Position numbers and translations under genes: made by a program. The notes under the pieces were generated by a model, which had not been told where the DNA came from, searched no databases, and saw nothing but the letters and a program-made list of their open reading frames with translations. Source: Gammaproteobacteria bacterium (GTDB lineage Bacteria > Pseudomonadota > Gammaproteobacteria > SZUA-229). From it: a stretch of 8,385 nt of DNA. This document shows, one piece after another, positions 1-6,756 of the stretch. Positions within the stretch are counted from its first letter, which is position 1. Every line of letters begins with the position of its first letter. The stretch covers positions 1 to 8,385 of the forward strand of contig JAJRTD010000274.1 in the NCBI GenBank assembly GCA_024278435.1, read 5' to 3'.

Positions 1-173
1 GCATCAAACGGGTGTGACATCGGGGTAACACCGCTGGTATCCACGGCACTCATCTGTTCAACCAGGTCAAGGATATTGCTCAGGTTGGTCGCATAAGACT
101 GGATATCCGCATCATCGACCTGCAGACAGGCCAGTTTTGCTATTTTTTTTACTTCATCAATCTCGATTGACAT
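1..173 (-). CDS. gatC: Asp-tRNA(Asn)/Glu-tRNA(Gln) amidotransferase subunit C, N-terminal part (runs off the window start)
   Basis: GatC is the small subunit of GatCAB, which amidates Glu-tRNA(Gln) or Asp-tRNA(Asn) in the cytoplasm, and it clamps GatA to GatB. Read on the minus strand from ATG at 173, 57 codons are visible. They begin MSIEIDEVKKIAKLACLQV, continue with the family-typical YATNLSNILDLVEQM, and end in a segment like the usual AVDTxGVxPMxHP. The family is about 95 residues long, so roughly 40 are missing beyond position 1. A Shine-Dalgarno GGGAG (complement of 180-184) lies 6 nt upstream of the ATG and supports this start. The gene is divergent from mreB; gatA and gatB would be expected further downstream on this strand, outside the window. 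The identification rests on sequence recognition and is strong. Confidence 0.93.
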   Translation of the reverse strand, partial: MSIEIDEVKKIAKLACLQVDDADIQSYATNLSNILDLVEQMSAVDTSGVTPMSHPFD

Positions 174-194
174 GCAAAGCTCCCGTTGGAATTT

Positions 195-225
195 CTGGCA
201 GACAAAACGCTTTGTTTCTGCCCAG
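195..225 (-). other. Hairpin at the 5' end of the predicted gatC leader
   Basis: On the minus strand the segment from 225 to 195 folds into a stem of about 12 pairs. CTGG pairs with CCAG, CAGA with TCTG, and CAAA with TTTG, around a GCGT loop; one G and two A are bulged. It sits directly after the candidate gatC -10 element, so it could form the extreme 5' end of the mRNA and protect it. No T run follows, so it is not a simple terminator. The fold was worked out by eye. Confidence 0.45.
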
Positions 226-231
226 TAAAGC

Positions 232-240
232 ATTATGACA
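232..240 (-). promoter_or_regulatory. Candidate extended -10 promoter of gatC
   Basis: The minus strand reads TGTCATAAT. This is a TGn extension followed by CATAAT, which matches TATAAT at five of six positions. No good -35 hexamer is seen at 16-18 bp, which extended -10 promoters tolerate. The predicted start would be near 225, giving a leader of about 50 nt before the gatC ATG. Confidence 0.4.
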
Positions 241-392
241 GCTCTGGCACAAAGACTGGAACAGAAGCTGAAAACGAGGCGGAAAATTAGCACATTCTGG
301 GCATTTGCTCTACCGAAACCCGCGCTAAAACCTCGACAAGCACGCTATTTGTTGTTTTTTTGTTGATAATCCGTCAATCAGGGCGATAAACC

Positions 393-421
393 TTGCCCAA
401 TAGCAGCCTGATTGATACAGT
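393..421 (+). promoter_or_regulatory. Candidate distal mreB promoter
   Basis: TTGCCC at 393-398 and TACAGT at 416-421 are separated by 17 bp; each matches its sigma-70 hexamer at four of six positions. The transcript would carry a leader of about 145 nt ahead of mreB. This is a weak call by eye. Confidence 0.25.
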
Positions 422-444
422 ACGCGCAATTCGCCGCCGGATTA

Positions 445-473
445 GTGGCAATCTGGGTAAAACCCTCTATATT
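445..473 (+). promoter_or_regulatory. Candidate proximal mreB promoter
   Basis: GTGGCA at 445-450 (four of six matches to TTGACA) and TATATT at 468-473 (five of six to TATAAT) are 17 bp apart. Transcription would start near 480, just before the A/T-rich run, leaving about 90 nt of leader containing the 517-535 hairpin. The better -10 makes this a stronger candidate than the one at 393-421. Confidence 0.35.
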
Positions 474-516
474 TAACTGACAACATAATAATAAATAAAA
501 ATAAGGGCTTTTAATT

Positions 517-535
517 TTCAGGCCTGCTGCCTGAA
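517..535 (+). other. Perfect 7-bp hairpin in the mreB leader
   Basis: TTCAGGC (517-523) and GCCTGAA (529-535) flank a CTGCT loop. A second, outer helix is possible between TAAGG (502-506) and CCTTA (542-546), which would enclose the hairpin and end about 25 nt before the mreB ATG. The sequence shows the symmetry; a regulatory role is only a guess. Confidence 0.5.
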
Positions 536-559
536 TAATCACCTTAAAGAACACAATAG

Positions 560-1619
<1,060 letters not shown>

Positions 1620-1621
<2 letters not shown>

Positions 1622-1662
1622 CCGGCAGTTGAATACTATCAGCACGGTAAGCGCAGCCGGTT
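1620..1662 (+). repeat. Inverted repeat between mreB and mreC
   Basis: AACCGGC (1620-1626) and GCCGGTT (1656-1662) form a perfect 7-bp inverted repeat separated by 29 nt, starting at the mreB stop codon. GTTGAATA also occurs twice nearby (1613-1620 and 1628-1635). No T run follows, so it does not look like a terminator; it could be an mRNA-stability or processing element, or chance. Confidence 0.35.
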
Positions 1663-1694
1663 TCACAACAGCCTCCTGCGCCTAAGACGAACCT

Positions 1695-2648
1695 ATGCAA
1701 ACGCTCTTTATCCGTGGTCCCTCTGCTACCTTCCGCATGATCGTACTGGTCATGGCTTCCATTGTATTAATGACCGTTGACCATCGCTGGCATTCACTGG
1801 AAATGGTCCGCGGCACCCTGTCCGGCGTTGTTTATCCCCTGCAATACACCATTGATTTACCAATCCGGCTTTATTACTGGGCGGATGAAGTGTTTACCTC
1901 GCAGCGGACACTGCTGGAAAAAAACCGCGAGTATGAAGCGCGCCACCTGGAAAACCGGGTGCAGCTGCAGAAACTGGATATTATCGAAAAAGAAAACGAG
2001 CGCCTGCGCCGCCTGCTGGGAGCCATCCCGAAAACCACCGAACGCCTGCTTATCGCTGAAATCATCAATGTTGACGTTGATCCGTATCGCCAGCTGATTC
2101 TGCTCAACAAGGGCAGTGGCTCGGATGTTTACCAGGGACAGCCGATTATTGATGCCCAGGGCGTGATGGGACAGGTGGTGCATGTCGGCCCCATGTCATC
2201 CACTGCCATGTTAATCACCGATGCCAGCCATGCTATCCCGGTGCAGGTTAACCGAACCGGTTTGCGCGCTATCGCCTATGGCACCGGCAAAATCGACAAG
2301 CTCAAGCTACGTTACCTGCCGCATAATGTCGACATAGAAACCGGCGACCTGCTGATCACCTCCGGCCTGGGCGGCGTGTTCCCGCCCAACTTCCCGGTTG
2401 CCATCGTCAGCAAGGTTGAACGCCCCGGTGGTGAACCGTTTGCCACTGTTGAAGCCCTGCCCCACGCACAGCTGGATACCAGCCGTGAAGTATTACTGGT
2501 GTGGCGCAATGAACCGGAACCCGAACCGGTGCAGGATGAGACCGGACAGGCAGCAACCGACCAGGCAAGCAAGGAGCCCCCGGAGACCGGTGAAGAAGAC
2601 CTGAAAACGGAAAAACCATCTACCCGGGGCACAGACAACAATGAATAA
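1695..2648 (+). CDS. mreC: Rod shape-determining protein MreC
   Basis: MreC is the bitopic periplasmic scaffold that links MreB and MreD to the elongasome, including the PBP2/RodA wall synthases. The protein has 317 residues. The start MQTLFIRGPS matches the family's typical N-terminus. A membrane segment at about 12-28 (FRMIVLVMASIVLMTV) is followed by a coiled-coil-like stretch at about 65-108, rich in Leu, Glu and Arg. The beta-rich core follows, with QGVMGQVVHVGP near 155-166, TDASHAIPVQV near 175-185 and TSGLGG at 222-227. The tail from about 273 is rich in Glu, Pro and Asp and looks disordered; family tails vary in length. The ribosome site is weak. The gene ends in TAA within the mreD start (8-nt overlap), indicating coupled translation. 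Confidence 0.96.
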   Translation: MQTLFIRGPSATFRMIVLVMASIVLMTVDHRWHSLEMVRGTLSGVVYPLQYTIDLPIRLYYWADEVFTSQRTLLEKNREYEARHLENRVQLQKLDIIEKENERLRRLLGAIPKTTERLLIAEIINVDVDPYRQLILLNKGSGSDVYQGQPIIDAQGVMGQVVHVGPMSSTAMLITDASHAIPVQVNRTGLRAIAYGTGKIDKLKLRYLPHNVDIETGDLLITSGLGGVFPPNFPVAIVSKVERPGGEPFATVEALPHAQLDTSREVLLVWRNEPEPEPVQDETGQAATDQASKEPPETGEEDLKTEKPSTRGTDNNE

Positions 2649-3132
2649 AACCATCCGTGTCAGCATCTTTACCCTGATTGGCGCCTTTATGCTGGCCATC
2701 ATGCCGCTGCCCGAGTGGGCCGTTGAATTCAGGCCTGACTGGGTAACTCTGGTACTGGTTTACTGGGCCATGGCACTGCCGACAAAAATCGGCGTCACCA
2801 TAGCCTGGCTGTGCGGCCTGTTACTGGACGTCAGTTACGGCACGTTGATGGGCCAGCACGCGGTGGGCATGGTACTGGTTATTTACGTTATCCACCTGCA
2901 GCATCAACGCCTGCGGGTGGCTTCATTATTACAGCAGGCGATCGTGATATTTTTCCTGTTATTCATAAAGCAGCTGCTGGAACTCTGGGTTGACGGCATG
3001 CTGGGCCGCGCCCCGGACAGCTGGTTCTACTTTATGCCAACCATCACCAGCACCCTGTTATGGCCGTGGATCTATCTGATACTGCGGGACCTGCGCAGAA
3101 AATTCAGTGTTGAAAAACACTATCAATATTAA
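2641..3132 (+). CDS. mreD: Rod shape-determining protein MreD
   Basis: MreD is the polytopic inner-membrane member of the MreBCD complex. The protein has 163 residues, against 162 in E. coli. It is very hydrophobic with about five membrane-spanning stretches, and carries the family's RPDWVTLVLVYWAMALP at 31-47 and the GLLLDVSYGTLMGQHA run near 59-74. The C-terminus is basic (RDLRRKF). Its ATG overlaps the last codons of mreC (ATGAATAA, 2641-2648), so translation probably depends on mreC; a GGGG at 2626-2629 is the only ribosome-site candidate. It ends 24 nt before the stop of a convergent gene. In Pseudomonas, as I recall, maf and the RNase G gene follow mreD; here they do not. Confidence 0.95.
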   Translation: MNKTIRVSIFTLIGAFMLAIMPLPEWAVEFRPDWVTLVLVYWAMALPTKIGVTIAWLCGLLLDVSYGTLMGQHAVGMVLVIYVIHLQHQRLRVASLLQQAIVIFFLLFIKQLLELWVDGMLGRAPDSWFYFMPTITSTLLWPWIYLILRDLRRKFSVEKHYQY

Positions 3133-3156
3133 GGATCTTCCGGCTTTTTAATCGAC

Positions 3157-3366
3157 TCACAGTCGAATAAAGTAAGGCGTGACCACCAGAGCAGTGCCGG
3201 TTAGCACCAGCAGGTAAACGTCCGATATAAAATAGGGAAATACAAACAGGGCCATACCGACCAGAAAGGGCACAATCCTTTTCTGCTTTTTTCCATACAT
3301 AAAAAAGCCCAGGCCGATGGAACCGAAAAACATCCCCCAGAACAGCAGTGATTCATTTTCCATCAT
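3157..3366 (-). CDS. Small three-helix inner-membrane protein, function unknown
   Basis: A 69-residue protein with three likely membrane helices at about 6-24, 31-47 and 50-67, joined by a basic loop (GKKQKR, 25-30). Helices two and three share an internal repeat: G37-MALFVFPYFI-47 and G57-TALVVTPYFI-67 match at 8 of 11 positions exactly 20 residues apart. Small conserved-looking proteins of this kind occur in other gammaproteobacteria, some loosely labelled amino-acid transport proteins; I know of no proven function. The ATG at 3366 overlaps the TGA of the upstream HD-GYP gene (ATGA, 3366-3363), which implies translational coupling and a shared transcript. A second ATG directly follows; the overlap favours the first. 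It ends convergent to mreD with no clear terminator between them. Confidence 0.8.
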   Translation of the reverse strand: MMENESLLFWGMFFGSIGLGFFMYGKKQKRIVPFLVGMALFVFPYFISDVYLLVLTGTALVVTPYFIRL

Positions 3367-6290
3367 GCTGATAGATACTCAGTAATATCGACTTCATCAA
3401 TCTGCTCGGCTGATAAGAACTGCTTTGCATACTCAAGGTAAACACCGCTGCTCAGGAACAGGTCAAACAGATCCGGGTCAATGTGTTTGTCATTGCGCAT
3501 AAAACTTAAAATGCGAATTGACTCGCTGAGTGTCTTGGCTTTTTTGTAGGGCCGGTCAGAAGCAGTCAATGCTTCAAAAATATCGGCAATCACCATCATG
3601 CGTGAAGTCAGTGGCTGCTCACTCATTAGCAGGCGTTTCGGATAACCCTGGCCGTCCATGGTTTCATGATGACTGCCGGCAATCAACGGTACATTACGCA
3701 GGTATTTCGGATAAGGCAGGTTATTCAGCATGATAATGGTCTGTATCATGTGGCCGTTAATCATGTAGCGTTCCTCTTCACTCAAGGTGCCGCGCTGCAC
3801 GCTGAGGTTATACAACTCGCCACGATTATATTTGTATTCCGGGATATCAAGCTTGAAGCCCCAGGGATTATCCGCGGTGATTTTATCCGACTCACGACGG
3901 GGAATTAAATGCTCGGGCTTGTCCGCCAGCAGTTTTTCTTCGACAGGAAGGCTGTCATCATCACTCTGCCTGCGGTTCAACTCTTCCCATGACAACCCCA
4001 GCTTATCATCCAGCGTGCGCTGCCAGGTTTTCTCAGCAATGCCCTGCAGGCGTTGTATTTTTTCGTCATCCATAAACTCGCCACCGATATTACACTGGGC
4101 GACGAAACTGAAATCATCGTCAATTTCCCGGTACCGCACATCCAGTTCAGCCAGTAGTTTTTCCCTGTCACCACCCTCAGAAATTTTCTGCCAGCAGTCG
4201 ATTGCCGCATCGCGTTTCAGCACCTCAAAACGCATCCTTATTTCGTGAATGCGGTCGTAAATAGTTTCCAGCTTGGTGGCCTTGTCGACCACGTACTCCG
4301 GCGTGGTGACTTTTCCGCAGTCATGCAACCAGCCGGCAATACTCAGTTCCTCCCATTGCTTTTCATCAAGATCGAAGTCCCTGAACTTCCCGTCCTTGCT
4401 TTCGCAGGCCGCCTTTGCCAGCATCAGGGTGATCTCCGGCACCCGCTGGCAATGGCCACCGGTATAGGGTGACTTGGCATCAATAGCCCCGGCGATTAAT
4501 TTTATAAAGGAATGTAACAGTTCTTCCTGCATTTTAAGTGACTGCCGGCTTTCCAGGGTTACCGCGGCAAAACCGGAAAGCGCTTCAACAAACTCGATAT
4601 TGCTCAGCTGCTTCACATTGTCGCCCTGCCGGTAGACAAGGCACAACATGCCGATAGTTTCGTTGTTGCGGTTCTGTAACGGCAATACGATGCAGGACAG
4701 GCGTTCCTCAGCCAGCGCATCAAGCAGTGGCGACAGCTGGCCATATTTCTCCCGGCTTAATTCAATGACACAGCTTTTGTTGCCTTTTTTCTGTAGCAGC
4801 AGGGCTTCAACCTCATCGACTGTCAGTGACGCAAGCCCGTCTGTTTTTATTTCCCCGTTGTCCTTGCCATAACAATAATCGGCTTTTAACAGGTCATCAC
4901 GTTCATCGACAAGGTAGATCAGTGCGGCATCGGCATGACTGATCAGCATGGTCTCACGGGTAATGCTTTTTATTAAGGCATCAAGGTTCTGCTCACCGGC
5001 CAGCGAATTGATTAATGTAATAAATTTATTGATGGTGGACTTCAGCAGCTCCATCGCCGAATCCAGCCTGTCCACTTCCTTGATCATTGACGGTTTTAAA
5101 TGTGAAGCTTCAAAATCAAACCGTGAAATTGCCGCGGCCTGTTTTGACAGCAGGTTCAACGGCGTAGCAATTCTCTTGGAAGTAAACCAGATAACCGGTA
5201 TAAAAATAAGCAGCACGGTCAGTGCTATTTTGATCAGGTTCTCACGAATACCGATCGCATCTTTCAGCAGTTCGCCAACCGGGGTCAGCATCAGGGCATA
5301 CAGGTCATCATTGTTCTGGCCAACGCTGCGAATACTGCCGATCCAGCGCTTGCCGTTATATTCAAAACCCAGGTTCTGCTCTTTTATTTCAAGCGTTTTA
5401 GCCAGGTAATCGAGTACATCACTGCCCAGCTGATCCAGCCTGGCCAGGCGCAGGTTCTGATCACCCGTTGACACGTCCTGGTCAACAATAATTTTCTGCT
5501 CATCTTCATAAGCGATGGTTTCACCACTGGCGTTTATCAGCACCACTTCCGAATCCCGGGTCATGCGGTACTTCGCAATGGTTTCGGCGATATGCTGCAG
5601 CGTAATATCAAAGGCAACGATTACTCCCGCGCTGGCTTTTTTGCTGACCGTTAAACCGACTATCCGGCTGTCATAAAATACATACGGCTTGGTGCGCATC
5701 GTTGTACCCACTTCGCTGTTTTCCAGCTGCTGGTACCAGGGACGTAAACGTGGATCAAACTGTGATACTTCACCGCTGTTCCGTGAAATTTCAGCCAGGC
5801 TGTCATCATAAAATATCGTATAGATTCTGCCCGCTGTAAAACCCGGCTCTTCCTGCCCGCGGTTTAAATAACGCACCATAAATTCCGCGCCGGCAGGCAC
5901 CCGGTATTTCTTACGCATGGTTTCACTGTGTACAAACATGGCGCCGAAGTAATCGCCATCTGCATAGGCAATACTGACAGCCGCAGCAGATGGCGCAGAA
6001 ACCAGCATAGCCTTCAGTACCGGCAGTGTTTTCAGGCGTTGCTCATAGCTTGTCGCTTTTATAACCGGTGAAGACTGCAGGTGCTGCAGTGCCCCGCTTA
6101 TCGGGCCATAGGTGGCCTTGATATCAAGATTGAGCTCTTCCGGAATATGCACATACAGGTCATTCGCCGAGCTGAGCATAATGTCCGAGGTTTTGTTGAA
6201 GCTCTGTACTATCAGAATAAACCCTAAAATAGTGATTATGGTGATAAACAGGGTGCTGATTGTGACTTGCAGTGAATATTTCTTACGCAA
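3363..6290 (-). CDS. Membrane-bound sensor HD-GYP phosphodiesterase (dCache - HAMP-like - GAF - HD-GYP)
   Basis: A predicted cyclic-di-GMP phosphodiesterase of 975 residues. Membrane helix one spans about 8-30 and helix two about 352-371. Between them lies a periplasmic dCache-type sensor with the hallmark DPRLRPWY at 179-186 and a VAFDITLQHIAETI strand-helix near 225-238. A HAMP-like linker (about 372-425) and a GAF-like domain (about 430-580) follow. The HD-GYP part has H613 (GGHCQRV), H656-D657 (LHDCGKVTTPE), H847, the intact signature HHETMDGQGYP at 874-884, and D903. About 150 extra residues separate the HD and GYP halves. The start is TTG (6290-6288): AAGGGG lies 6 nt upstream, an in-frame stop lies at 6314-6312, and the next ATG would remove helix one. 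Its TGA overlaps the next gene. The ligand sensed is unknown. Confidence 0.9.
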   Translation of the reverse strand: MRKKYSLQVTISTLFITIITILGFILIVQSFNKTSDIMLSSANDLYVHIPEELNLDIKATYGPISGALQHLQSSPVIKATSYEQRLKTLPVLKAMLVSAPSAAAVSIAYADGDYFGAMFVHSETMRKKYRVPAGAEFMVRYLNRGQEEPGFTAGRIYTIFYDDSLAEISRNSGEVSQFDPRLRPWYQQLENSEVGTTMRTKPYVFYDSRIVGLTVSKKASAGVIVAFDITLQHIAETIAKYRMTRDSEVVLINASGETIAYEDEQKIIVDQDVSTGDQNLRLARLDQLGSDVLDYLAKTLEIKEQNLGFEYNGKRWIGSIRSVGQNNDDLYALMLTPVGELLKDAIGIRENLIKIALTVLLIFIPVIWFTSKRIATPLNLLSKQAAAISRFDFEASHLKPSMIKEVDRLDSAMELLKSTINKFITLINSLAGEQNLDALIKSITRETMLISHADAALIYLVDERDDLLKADYCYGKDNGEIKTDGLASLTVDEVEALLLQKKGNKSCVIELSREKYGQLSPLLDALAEERLSCIVLPLQNRNNETIGMLCLVYRQGDNVKQLSNIEFVEALSGFAAVTLESRQSLKMQEELLHSFIKLIAGAIDAKSPYTGGHCQRVPEITLMLAKAACESKDGKFRDFDLDEKQWEELSIAGWLHDCGKVTTPEYVVDKATKLETIYDRIHEIRMRFEVLKRDAAIDCWQKISEGGDREKLLAELDVRYREIDDDFSFVAQCNIGGEFMDDEKIQRLQGIAEKTWQRTLDDKLGLSWEELNRRQSDDDSLPVEEKLLADKPEHLIPRRESDKITADNPWGFKLDIPEYKYNRGELYNLSVQRGTLSEEERYMINGHMIQTIIMLNNLPYPKYLRNVPLIAGSHHETMDGQGYPKRLLMSEQPLTSRMMVIADIFEALTASDRPYKKAKTLSESIRILSFMRNDKHIDPDLFDLFLSSGVYLEYAKQFLSAEQIDEVDITEYLSA

Positions 6291-6322
6291 TTTTCGCCCC
6301 TTCTGCCGCTGTTATAAATTTC

Positions 6323-6367
6323 ATACTTGCAAGGAATACCCTGATTATTCAGGACTCCTCCAAGTAT
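6323..6367. repeat. Nested inverted repeat upstream of the HD-GYP gene
   Basis: Three concentric arms share one centre. ATACTTG (6323-6329) pairs with CAAGTAT (6361-6367), AGGA (6332-6335) with TCCT (6356-6359), and CCTGA (6340-6344) with TCAGG (6349-6353) around a TTAT loop. That makes 16 pairs within 45 nt, broken by small internal loops. It lies about 33 nt upstream of the TTG start of the HD-GYP gene. It could be a leader RNA structure or a protein-binding dyad; no T run marks it as a terminator. Confidence 0.5.
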
Positions 6368-6433
6368 ACACCGCAATAATACAAACGCCTGAAAGCAGCC
6401 GGCCCGATTTAACATATATCCAGTATGGGTTTA

Positions 6434-6462
6434 TTGCTTTCTATTTCAGATAAGACTAATAT
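6434..6462 (+). promoter_or_regulatory. Sigma-70 promoter of feoAB
   Basis: TTGCTT (6434-6439) and TAATAT (6457-6462) are separated by exactly 17 bp. The start of transcription would fall near 6469, inside the Fur-box palindrome, and about 38 nt before the feoA ATG. The position, spacing and overlap with the operator make this the best-supported promoter in the window. Confidence 0.65.
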
Positions 6463-6465
6463 TGC

Positions 6466-6484
6466 TCAAATGAGAACCATTCTC
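6466..6484 (+). promoter_or_regulatory. Fur box (iron-responsive operator) of feoAB
   Basis: The 19 bases here match the classical Fur consensus GATAATGATAATCATTATC at 13 positions. The core is the inverted repeat GAGAA-CCA-TTCTC (6472-6484), extended by AA/TT at 6469-6470 and 6486-6487. It covers the predicted transcription start of feoA, as expected for repression by Fe(II)-Fur. Fur control of feo operons is well established in gammaproteobacteria. Confidence 0.75.
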
Positions 6485-6506
6485 TTTAACGGTTGACTAA
6501 CCCTAT

Positions 6507-6752
6507 ATGACAAACCTGCACACAGCTACCAGCCTGCTCTCCCTGAAGAACGGCCATCGCGGCCGCATTGCGGCCATTGAAGGCGACCGCCAGATGATCC
6601 GCCGTATGCTCTCACTGGGTATACGGGTCGGCACGGTAATCGATATGCTCAACCACCGCGGCAAGAGCGTGGTTATTCAAAACGCCGGCACCCGTCTTGC
6701 CCTCGGGCCCGGTATTGCCGAAAAGCTGCTGGTCGAGCCACTCGAAGAGTAA
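6507..6752 (+). CDS. feoA: Ferrous iron transport protein A
   Basis: FeoA is a small cytoplasmic SH3-like protein needed for Fe(II) uptake by FeoB, probably by acting on its cytoplasmic part. The protein has 81 residues, close to the usual 75-85. The family pattern is clear: GHRGRIAAIEGDRQMIRRML near 16-35, then SLGIRVGTVIDM near 36-47, and a final strand with GTRLALGPGIAEKLLV near 61-76. The ATG at 6507 has no strong ribosome site, but the protein fits the family from its first conserved strand. It is the first gene after the Fur-box promoter and ends only 4 nt before feoB, so the two form an operon. No feature looks abnormal. Confidence 0.94.
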   Translation: MTNLHTATSLLSLKNGHRGRIAAIEGDRQMIRRMLSLGIRVGTVIDMLNHRGKSVVIQNAGTRLALGPGIAEKLLVEPLEE

Positions 6753-6756
6753 TTCC

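Larger units (their letters stand above)
6291..6506. other. Divergent HD-GYP / feoA intergenic region
   Basis: This 216-nt stretch separates the two divergent units. It holds the HD-GYP Shine-Dalgarno (complement of 6297-6302), the nested dyad at 6323-6367, and the feoA promoter with its Fur box. A TATACT on the minus strand (complement of 6363-6368) could be a -10 for the HD-GYP gene, but no -35 fits it, so that promoter is left uncalled. Confidence 0.6.

Noticed and set aside
275..335. Possible long stem CGAGG/CCTCG with TTAGC/GCTAA in the gatC-mreB gap
   Set aside because: The two short arms are unevenly spaced around a 32-nt loop; likely chance.
348..365. T-rich tract as a Rho-independent terminator or promoter
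   Set aside because: No GC-rich stem precedes it on the plus strand, and the GATAAT after it has no -35 at a usable distance.
3106..3121. Perfect 6-bp stem AGTGTT-GAAA-AACACT at the end of mreD as a terminator
   Set aside because: It lies inside the last codons of mreD and the nearest T run (3145-3149) is more than 20 nt further on; it may be a stable tetraloop hairpin but not a standard terminator.
3152..3166. Small hairpin TCGACT-CAC-AGTCGA as a terminator for the convergent genes
   Set aside because: The stem is 6 bp, overlaps the 3' end of the small membrane gene, and has no T run after it on either strand.
3787..4248. Plus-strand open frames of about 150 codons inside the HD-GYP gene (also 4948-5409)
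   Set aside because: They are antisense to a well-supported coding region, Ser-rich and of low plausibility, with no recognisable motif.
6112..6453. Plus-strand 113-codon open frame across the start of the HD-GYP gene and into the intergenic region
   Set aside because: It overlaps the HD-GYP coding start on the opposite strand, the dyad and the feo promoter, and resembles no family I know.
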